Assembly: GCA_020431405.1 (NCBI GenBank)
Contig: JAGQIK010000514.1
Location: 1-39,417 of the forward strand
Source of the DNA: Myxococcales bacterium
Lineage (GTDB): Bacteria > Myxococcota_A > Polyangia > GCA-2747355
DNA length: 39,417 bases
Direction of reading: 5' to 3'
Shown: piece by piece, positions 7,906 to 14,012 of the stretch
Numbering within the stretch: position 1 is the first letter of the stretch
Layout: every line of letters starts with the position of its first letter
Notes under the pieces: generated by a model
What the model was told of the DNA's origin: nothing
What the model saw: only the letters and a program-made list of their open reading frames with translations
Databases searched by the model: none
Program-made: the position numbers and the translations under genes

Positions 7906-8748
7906 TTGCTGGCTGCGCCGCGTGTGACCCGCGGCGCCGCGAAAATGCTCGCGTCTGGGCCACGCCACGAGACGGGCCATCGCTTCGTCGACGCCGCAGG
8001 TGCGCTTCAGGCCTACAGCGTACGCCTCGACGGCGTGCTCGAGATCTTGCTGCCGGGCCGGCTGCGCTGCCGGCTGCGCGAGGGCGAGCAACACAGCGAG
8101 GTCGACGCCGCTAGCGACGACGCGCTCGATCTGTTCTACCGCTTCGCGCTGCCGCGGCTGATGCACGCGCGCGGGGCCGAGGTGCTGCACGCGTCCGCGG
8201 TGAGGCTCGCCGATGGCTCGCTGCTCGCGTTCTGCGGCGACTCCGGCAGTGGCAAGTCGACGCTCGCCACCGCGGTGTGCCAGCTCGGGCACGCCACGTC
8301 GAGCTGGGCCGACGATGCGTTGGTCTGGACCGAGGACGCGGGCGCGCCCTATTCGCTGCGCCTGCCTTTTCGTCTGCGCCTGCACCGAGAGGCCGCAGCG
8401 CGCCTCGAGCGCCTCGGCGCCCTCGACGACGCCACGCTCGACGACGCCATCGCCACCCACGTGGCAGCGCGCGCCCCGCTGCGCGCCATCGTGTTGCTCG
8501 ACGCCGCCGCGATGCCCGCCGACCGCGCCGACGCCCAGCTCGCGCGCCTCTCGCCGGCTAGCGCCTTCAGCGCGCTGCTCGCGCACGCGATCACCTTCGA
8601 CGCCGGCGACGTCGCACGCCGCAAGGCGATGGCCGCGCGCTACCTCGCCCTCGCCGACCTCGCGCCCACCTACCGGCTCGACGTTCGCCGAGATCTCGAA
8701 CGACTGCCCGAGGTGGTCGACCTGCTCGCGCGCGGCCTCGAAATCTAG
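7906..8748 (+). CDS. HPr-kinase-like P-loop protein of the RiPP locus
   Basis: 280 residues from a TTG at 7906; an ATG at 7945 would shorten it by 13. In-frame codons are open back to the precursor stop at 7867, so the true start is uncertain. After an N-terminal beta region (about 15-85) comes LHASAV and the P-loop GDSGSGKST (111-119), then SSWADDALVW, the order seen in HPr-kinase C-terminal domains and their RiPP-associated relatives. In the paeninodin lasso cluster such a protein phosphorylates the C-terminal Ser of the precursor; this precursor ends in Gly, so another residue would have to be the target. The gene is 36 bases after the precursor and same-strand. A role in core modification is inference. 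An alternative is a carbohydrate-regulatory HprK relative, unlikely in this context. Confidence 0.75.
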   Translation: MLAAPRVTRGAAKMLASGPRHETGHRFVDAAGALQAYSVRLDGVLEILLPGRLRCRLREGEQHSEVDAASDDALDLFYRFALPRLMHARGAEVLHASAVRLADGSLLAFCGDSGSGKSTLATAVCQLGHATSSWADDALVWTEDAGAPYSLRLPFRLRLHREAAARLERLGALDDATLDDAIATHVAARAPLRAIVLLDAAAMPADRADAQLARLSPASAFSALLAHAITFDAGDVARRKAMAARYLALADLAPTYRLDVRRDLERLPEVVDLLARGLEI

Positions 8749-8807
8749 CCCGCGACCGATTCCGATCCCTCAAGTGTTGCCGCGCACGGCCGATGTGCTG
8801 TGCAGGA

Positions 8808-8840
8808 GCGCGCGCGCGCCCCCCTCTCAGCGCGCGCGCG
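8808..8840. terminator. Long alternating GC hairpin downstream of the RiPP locus
   Basis: Two runs of alternating G and C (8808-8819 and 8830-8840) flank a pyrimidine-rich loop (CCCCCCTCTCA-like) and can pair over about 11 bp. It lies in the 109-base gap between the kinase-like gene and the next lipoprotein. There is no T-tract. Alternating GC is common in this genome, so the hairpin may be partly compositional. Confidence 0.3.
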
Positions 8841-8857
8841 TCCACAACGAGGCGATC

Positions 8858-9799
8858 ATGACCATCACCCACCGAACGCTGACCCTCGTCGTCCCCCTGA
8901 TCCTCTCGGCTTGCGGCGGCCGCGCCTTCGAGCCGCTGCTCGGCGCCGACGACAACGCCGTGACCATCACGCGCCCCGCGCAGCCCGCGCTTGCACTGTG
9001 CGCCACGTCCGACGTGACCTTGGGCAGCAACAGCGAGATCTTCACCTTCGATCAGCCGAGCGGGACGCGCAGCGAGCGCGCGCACGTGGCGGCCAACGGC
9101 GTGCTCGCGCTGTCGCGCAATGCGCACGTGGAAGGCAGCGTCGTCAGCGGCGGCGACCTCGTGCTCGAAAACGGTGCGCAGGTCGAAGGCGACGGCACCT
9201 ACGGCGGCGCGCTGACGTTGCCGCGTCGCGCGACGATCTTCGGCGCGCTGACCAGCGCCGCGCCAGCGCCCGCACCCTGCGGCTGCGCACCTGACATCGA
9301 CCAGATGTTCGCCCAGGCGGCCGCCAGCAACGACAACGCCGAGCTCGCCGCGTCGTCGCCGCTCGCGCCCTATCTGGTCGGCGGCAAGCTGGTCATCCCG
9401 CGCTCGACGCTGGTGGAGATCGCGCGCTCGGCGGTGCTCTACGTCAGCGAGCTGACCGTGCAGCGCGGCGCCGTCTTCGCGCTCAACGGCAGCAACACGC
9501 GCCTCGACATCTTCGTCGAGGGGCGGGTCACCATCGAGCGCGGCGCCGAGGTCGAGGCGCACCCGGGTGTGCATCAGATCTGGATCTACAACCGCGCCAG
9601 TTGGCCGATCCGGCTCGCGTCGTCGAGCACCACCTGCGCGCGCATCCACGCGCCGCGCGCGGCGGTGACCTTCGACGCCGGCGCGCGCGTGCTCGGCGCG
9701 GTGCAAGCGGCGTCGATCACGCTCGGCAGCAAGGCGCGCGTTCGCTTCGATGGTGCGGAGGTGGCGTCGCCGGCGCCGAGCTGCGTCGCGGCGCCCTAG
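8858..9799 (+). CDS. Lipoprotein with beta-repeat (polymer-forming-like) domain
   Basis: 313 residues from the ATG at 8858 (CGAGG upstream); the frame is open earlier but only this start gives a lipoprotein signal, ending LILSAC. The body has short hydrophobic-turn repeats (GVLALSRNAHVEGSVVSGG, LVLENGAQVEGDGTYGG, then VLYVSELTVQRGAVFALNG and LDIFVEGRVTIERGAEVEA), each rung roughly 10-18 residues. This is the pattern of right-handed beta-helices such as bactofilin-like or DUF-type polymer-forming lipoproteins. A Pro/Ala linker with CGC splits the two blocks. A structural or adhesive surface role is likely but unproven. It is separated from the RiPP genes by a hairpin and a start-proximal ribosome site, so I treat it as its own unit. 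Confidence 0.75.
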   Translation: MTITHRTLTLVVPLILSACGGRAFEPLLGADDNAVTITRPAQPALALCATSDVTLGSNSEIFTFDQPSGTRSERAHVAANGVLALSRNAHVEGSVVSGGDLVLENGAQVEGDGTYGGALTLPRRATIFGALTSAAPAPAPCGCAPDIDQMFAQAAASNDNAELAASSPLAPYLVGGKLVIPRSTLVEIARSAVLYVSELTVQRGAVFALNGSNTRLDIFVEGRVTIERGAEVEAHPGVHQIWIYNRASWPIRLASSSTTCARIHAPRAAVTFDAGARVLGAVQAASITLGSKARVRFDGAEVASPAPSCVAAP

Positions 9800-9822
9800 C
9801 GCGTGTTGGCGGGGCTGACGAG

Positions 9823-11370
9823 CTAGCGCTTCTTGCCGACGAAGGGCACGCGGGCGAGCAGCGCGTCGCGCGCCTTCTCGACGCGATCGAAGACGGCCAT
9901 CGCCGGCTCGCCGTACTTGGCGATGAGGCGAAACAGCAGGTCGTCGTCCTCGCTCTGACCGATGGCCGACAGGTCGGGCACCTCGCCGGTGGGCCCGTAC
10001 ATGCCCTCCATGATCTTGCGCACGCTGAGCTTGACGAAGCCGCGCACGGGCACCTTGGCCATCATGCCGTACATCGCCGCGTTGCCCGACTGCGCCGCCT
10101 CGGGGTGCGCCCTGACGTACTCGACGGCGTCACGCAGGTCGGCGAGGTAGCCCTCGATGGCGGCTTCGTTGCCGGCGCTGCAGGTGCAGTGGATGCAGTT
10201 GGGGTTCTGGTGGCGATCGAACTGCCAGCCGCGCGCCTCGAGCTGGTCGGCGACGGCGAAGATGTCGAGGCCCGACTCGGCCGTGGTGCTGTAGCTGACC
10301 AGCGCGGCGTCGGGGCGGCCGAGCACCTCGAGCCCGTCGATGTCGGTGACACCTTCGACGAGCTTGTCGCGCACCTTCATCGAGCGGCGCGTCAGGTCGA
10401 GGTAGCCGTCCTCGCCGAGAGTCATCAGCGTCGCCCAGGCCGCCGCGATGGTGCCGCCCGGGCGTGTGCCGGGCAGCGTCGCCGAGGCGTAGATGCCGCC
10501 GGGCCAGTCCGTCGAGACGAAGAACTGGTGCTTGAGGTAGTCCATCGAGCGATAGATCACCGACGAGGCGCCCTTGGCGGCGTAGCCGTACTTGTGCAGG
10601 TCGGCCGAGATCGACGTCACGCCGTCGACGCGAAAGTCCCACAGCGGCAGCGCGTAGCCGAGCTTCTCGATGAACGGCAGGATGAAGCCGCCCACGCAGG
10701 CGTCGACGTGGAAGGGCAGCTTCTTCTTCTTGGCGAAGGCGGCGATCTCCTCGATGGGATCGATCACGCCCTGCGGGTAGTGCGGCGCGCTGGCGGCGAT
10801 CATCACCGTGTTGCGGTTGACGGCCTTCTTCAGCGCGCGCATGTCGACGCGGTAGTCCTTGTCCACCGGCACCGTGCGCAGCTTCATGCCGAAGTAGTGC
10901 GCCGCCTTCTCGAAGGCGACGTGGACCGTCACCGGCGCGACGATCTCGGGGCGCCGCACCCACGGCTTGCGCCACTTGGCGCGGTCGCGATAGGTCTTGC
11001 ACGCGAGCAGGATCGACTCGGTGCCGCCCGAGGTCAGCGTGCCCACCGACTTGTCGTCGCCGTTGAGCATGGTGGCGATCATGCGCACGCTCTCGGCTTC
11101 CATGCGCTTGAGGCTCTTGAAGGCGAGCGGGTTGAGCGCGTTCTCGGTGAAGAACGTGTTGTGCGCCTTCTTGAGAAACTCGCGGTGCGCCTCGCCCGCG
11201 TCGTAGACCAGCGCCCAGGTCTTGCCGGCGCGCCAGTCGGCGTCCGACTGCGCCATCTTCTGCATGGCACCGAGCAGCTGGTCGTGGCTGTAGCCGTGCC
11301 GCGGCAGGCTGCGGGCCTCGGGGATGTCTTTGCTCATATCGTGAAGCGGCGTGACGGGGCTGGCGGCCAT
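9823..11370 (-). CDS. PLP-dependent decarboxylase, sphingosine-1-phosphate-lyase-like
   Basis: 515 residues, fold-type-I PLP enzyme of the group II decarboxylase/Dpl1 lineage. Visible elements are LTSGGTESILLA for phosphate binding (about 120), APHYPQGVIDPIEEIA, the cofactor Asp in FHVDACVGGF (about 230), and the Schiff-base Lys in SADLHKYGYAAKGAS (about 270). The combination HKYGYAAKG, with FVSTDWPGGIYASATLPGTRPGG after it, is typical of sphingosine-phosphate lyases, which cleave a phospho long-chain base into an aldehyde and phosphoethanolamine. Glutamate or tyrosine decarboxylases share the fold. There is no N-terminal membrane anchor, unlike eukaryotic Dpl1, as expected for bacterial members. 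The gene follows the amidohydrolase by 9 bases, so the two are co-transcribed. Exact substrate is not settled by sequence. Confidence 0.85.
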   Translation of the reverse strand: MAASPVTPLHDMSKDIPEARSLPRHGYSHDQLLGAMQKMAQSDADWRAGKTWALVYDAGEAHREFLKKAHNTFFTENALNPLAFKSLKRMEAESVRMIATMLNGDDKSVGTLTSGGTESILLACKTYRDRAKWRKPWVRRPEIVAPVTVHVAFEKAAHYFGMKLRTVPVDKDYRVDMRALKKAVNRNTVMIAASAPHYPQGVIDPIEEIAAFAKKKKLPFHVDACVGGFILPFIEKLGYALPLWDFRVDGVTSISADLHKYGYAAKGASSVIYRSMDYLKHQFFVSTDWPGGIYASATLPGTRPGGTIAAAWATLMTLGEDGYLDLTRRSMKVRDKLVEGVTDIDGLEVLGRPDAALVSYSTTAESGLDIFAVADQLEARGWQFDRHQNPNCIHCTCSAGNEAAIEGYLADLRDAVEYVRAHPEAAQSGNAAMYGMMAKVPVRGFVKLSVRKIMEGMYGPTGEVPDLSAIGQSEDDDLLFRLIAKYGEPAMAVFDRVEKARDALLARVPFVGKKR

Positions 11371-11379
11371 GGTGAGCTC

Positions 11380-12486
11380 CTACGCGGCGGCGGTGCGCGT
11401 CGAGGGGTGAACGATCTTGCTGCCGTTGCCGTTGCCGGCGCTGGCGCGCTCGGGCTGCTGCTGCGCGCGGGCGGTCTCGAGGCCGTACAGGCGCGCCGCG
11501 TTGTCGTGCAGGATCAGGCGGCGCTCGGTGGGCATGCCCTCGGTGGCGATCAGCGCCTTGGCGATGCTGATCGCGAGCGGATAGAACGGCCAATCCGAGC
11601 CCTGCATGATGCGCTCGACGGGCGCCTCGGCGAGGATGCGGCGCGTGCCGGCGATGCCCTGGCTGGCGAGCTCGAGCCACACGTTGGGGTAGACCTTGGC
11701 CAGCTGGATCGCCATGTCGTACTGCAGCGCGCCCGAGTGGCCGAAGATGAACGTCGTGCCCGGAAAGTCGTGCACGGCCTTCCAGTAGTGCTTGAGCTGG
11801 CAACGCTCGCGCGCGCGCGAGCTCTCGATGCCCACCGGACCGCCGTGCCACATGATCGGCAGACCGAGCTCGCCGCAGGCGCCGTAGAGCGCCATCGCTT
11901 TGGGGTGATCGGGCGGCAGCATCTGGACGGCCGGGTGCATCTTGAGCCCGCGCGCGCCGGCGGCGGCGTGGTGCTCGAGCACGCGCAGCGCGTCCTTCTT
12001 GTGCGGGTGCACGCCGGAGGTGCTGACGAGGCCGTCGTAGCGCTGCGCCGTCTCGATGAACGTCTCCGAGTTCCACGAGAACATCGGAAAGTCGATCGGC
12101 AGCAGCACCGAGTGGGTGATGTTGAGCGCCTTCATCTCGGCGAGCAGGTTGGCCGCGGTGTGCGTCTCGCGCATGCCCGTTCGCGTCACCGACTTGAGCG
12201 ACAGATCGACCTTGAGCGTAAAGAGATCGTCGTCGGTGAAGTTGCGGTTGCAGTAGGGATCGAGGTCGAGCTCGTGCGCCATCGGCAGGTAGTGCTCGGT
12301 GGCGCGCGGCGAGGCGTCGAGGTCGACCGACGTGCGCCGCCCGTAGGTCAGCGCGAGGTGCGTGTGCACGTCGATGACCGGGCCCACCGCGGGGTCGAGG
12401 GTCAGCAGATCGCCGCGGCGCTCGAACCAGGGCAGCTTGGCCAGCTCGTAGGTGGACGAAAAGCGCGTGGGGTGTTTGTCAGTCAT
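11380..12486 (-). CDS. Amidohydrolase-family TIM-barrel protein
   Basis: 368 residues from the ATG at 12486 (complement); a TTG six codons upstream is possible but lies inside a dyad. Metal-site motifs are in order: IDVHTHLA (about 39-46), GLKMHP (about 182), IMWHGGP, FIFGHSGA and MQGSDWPFYP. This is the amidohydrolase-2 (ACMSD/resorcylate-decarboxylase-like) family, which uses one metal for hydrolysis or non-oxidative decarboxylation. The Gln-, Ser- and Asn-rich C-terminus after about 340 looks disordered. First gene of a two-gene operon with the PLP decarboxylase, suggesting linked steps on one metabolite; the metabolite is unknown. Three Cys are scattered but no signal peptide is present, so it is cytoplasmic. 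Confidence 0.8.
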   Translation of the reverse strand: MTDKHPTRFSSTYELAKLPWFERRGDLLTLDPAVGPVIDVHTHLALTYGRRTSVDLDASPRATEHYLPMAHELDLDPYCNRNFTDDDLFTLKVDLSLKSVTRTGMRETHTAANLLAEMKALNITHSVLLPIDFPMFSWNSETFIETAQRYDGLVSTSGVHPHKKDALRVLEHHAAAGARGLKMHPAVQMLPPDHPKAMALYGACGELGLPIMWHGGPVGIESSRARERCQLKHYWKAVHDFPGTTFIFGHSGALQYDMAIQLAKVYPNVWLELASQGIAGTRRILAEAPVERIMQGSDWPFYPLAISIAKALIATEGMPTERRLILHDNAARLYGLETARAQQQPERASAGNGNGSKIVHPSTRTAAA

Positions 12487-12500
12487 GCGGACATAATTAA

Positions 12501-12516
12501 TCAACTGCCCAGTTAA
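12501..12516 (-). promoter_or_regulatory. AT-rich leader with dyad, amidohydrolase operon
   Basis: The gap 12487-12567 is strikingly AT-rich for this genome. It holds TCAACTG-CC-CAGTTAA, arms matching 6 of 7, flanked by ATTAA and ATCAA. Read on the minus strand, TTGATT followed 17 bases later by AATTAT would be a weak -35/-10 pair spanning the dyad, with the start very near the ATG. The layout suits a repressor operator over the promoter. The regulator is not identified. Confidence 0.45.
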
Positions 12517-12567
12517 ATCAAGAGGCGCATGTAATTTCTGGTTTTAATTCTCCCAGGCGCCAAAAAT

Positions 12568-13851
12568 CTAGTTGATCCAGAGCAGATAGCGCAGCTTGCG
12601 TCCGAGCGTGCTCTCGCCGCGCAGAAGCTGCTGCTGCACCCGCGAGAGGCGCTGGCCGAGCCCCGAGCGCGCCATGCCCGTGCGCAACGCGGCGCCGAAG
12701 GTCGCACGCAGCGCCAGCTCGGGGTTTCGCAGGAAGGCGCGCGGGCGCACGTGGTGAAGGTCGATCACGAGGTCACCGGGCTCGCGGAACATGCGGGCGA
12801 TGTCGATGAAGCTGTCGGGCAGCCGCCCGAGCCGCTTGGCCCAGCGCCCGCGGCGACCGAACAGCGTGGCCGCCACGTCGCGCACGCCGAGGCCCGTCTT
12901 GCCTTCCACCAGCGCGGTCAGGTCGACCAGCACGCCGCGCCACGTCTCGTAGAGCGCGGCGTCCACCGGCAGCGGCAGCGGGTGGTCCTTCTGGCGCGGG
13001 TTGGGCAGCCACTCGCGGCGGTCGTCGGTCTCGGCGAGGTAGGCGCGACGGGCAGCGTCCGAGTGGCGCAGGCCGGCCAGCACGTGCGCGCGCGCGCCGA
13101 TGACACGGCCCTTGTCGACGAGCGGGATGCGCAGCTCGCCGCGGCGGCGCGCGTGACGCACGATGGTCTCGATGTCGCGCCAGTCGTAGGCGAGGGCGAG
13201 GTCGAGCGCCGCGCGGCTGAAGGCGACGAAGGCGCGCGCCCAGTAGATGTCGCCCACGTCGAAGCGAAACGTCGGGCGGCGGCGCGGATCGTCGGGCGCG
13301 ATGCGCTGGCCGTTGGCGTCGCGCTCGATGGCGAAGATGCGCGCGTCGCGATAGTTGATGCGGCCATCGTGGTTCCAGTCGACGCGCCAGCAGGCGATAC
13401 AAAGCTCGAGCGAGAAGTCGCGATAGGGCGCTGCGCGGGCGAGGTGGCGCTCGACGCGCCCGAGCGCCTTGGCGGTGCGCGCCATCGCCTCGCGCAGCGC
13501 GACGGCGCGTTCGCTCACGCCGCCGCGCCGCCCCGACAGTAAGCCCAGCGCGCTGCGGCCGAGCGGATCCATCGCGCGCTTGTAGCGCACGATGGCGGCG
13601 ACCACGTTGACGCGCGCGTTGTCCGCGTCGCGCGTCAGCACGGTGTCAGCGAGCCCGAGGGCTTCGTCGAAGCGGCCGGCCCGCAGCGCCTGTACCGCGG
13701 GGGCGGCGCTGCGCGCCTGATCGGGCTTGGCGCGGCGCGCGGGCGGATCGGCGCTGCGCGGGGTCGTCGCGCAGCTGGTGGCCGCGAGGGCGGCGACGAG
13801 CGCGGCGATGCGCGCGACGTGTGCGAGGAGCAGCTTGACGGTGTGGTTCAT
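12568..13851 (-). CDS. Lipoprotein with TPR-like N-terminus and EF-hand-like loop
   Basis: 427 residues. Signal peptide with lipobox ALAATSC (Cys about 27), then a Pro/Arg-rich linker. Residues about 50-130 are helical with a TPR-like repeat (LRAGRFDEALGLADTVL). Near residue 158 a loop DWNHDGRINYRD followed by FAIERDANGQ has the D-x-N-x-D-G-x-I spacing of an EF-hand calcium-binding loop (Asp, Asn, Asp, Gly, Ile, then an acidic residue). The rest is helical with many Arg. Function unknown; a calcium-dependent envelope protein is a reasonable guess. It is divergent from the S9 peptidase, with an inverted repeat between them. Confidence 0.75.
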   Translation of the reverse strand: MNHTVKLLLAHVARIAALVAALAATSCATTPRSADPPARRAKPDQARSAAPAVQALRAGRFDEALGLADTVLTRDADNARVNVVAAIVRYKRAMDPLGRSALGLLSGRRGGVSERAVALREAMARTAKALGRVERHLARAAPYRDFSLELCIACWRVDWNHDGRINYRDARIFAIERDANGQRIAPDDPRRRPTFRFDVGDIYWARAFVAFSRAALDLALAYDWRDIETIVRHARRRGELRIPLVDKGRVIGARAHVLAGLRHSDAARRAYLAETDDRREWLPNPRQKDHPLPLPVDAALYETWRGVLVDLTALVEGKTGLGVRDVAATLFGRRGRWAKRLGRLPDSFIDIARMFREPGDLVIDLHHVRPRAFLRNPELALRATFGAALRTGMARSGLGQRLSRVQQQLLRGESTLGRKLRYLLWIN

Positions 13852-13921
13852 AACGGGTCTCTCGAAGCAGCGTGCGTGCCAGCGCTAACTATCCGCACGT
13901 AGGCGATCACGCTGCGTAGCG

Positions 13922-13952
13922 CGCTATGCGGCGCGCAGCTTGGCGCATAGCG
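13922..13952. promoter_or_regulatory. 9-bp inverted repeat in a divergent promoter region
   Basis: CGCTATGCG and CGCATAGCG are perfect 9-bp arms 13 bases apart, in the 161-base gap between two divergent lipoprotein genes. The centre-to-centre spacing is 22 bases, two helical turns, which suits a dimeric regulator binding one face of the DNA. No T-tract, so a terminator is unlikely. Regulator unknown. Confidence 0.45.
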
Positions 13953-14012
13953 GGCTGCCCACAGCGTGCGCTCGGTCACGCGCCGCGCGCTGTCAGTGTA
14001 TGCTCGCGCGCT

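Noticed and set aside
9601-12516. A 971-codon open frame on the plus strand opposite the amidohydrolase and decarboxylase
   Set aside because: It is antisense to two clear enzyme genes, has Arg/Ala/Val/His-rich sequence with no domain, and arises from GC-rich codon bias. The same holds for other long opposite-strand or shifted frames, such as those over the S9 peptidase and napA.
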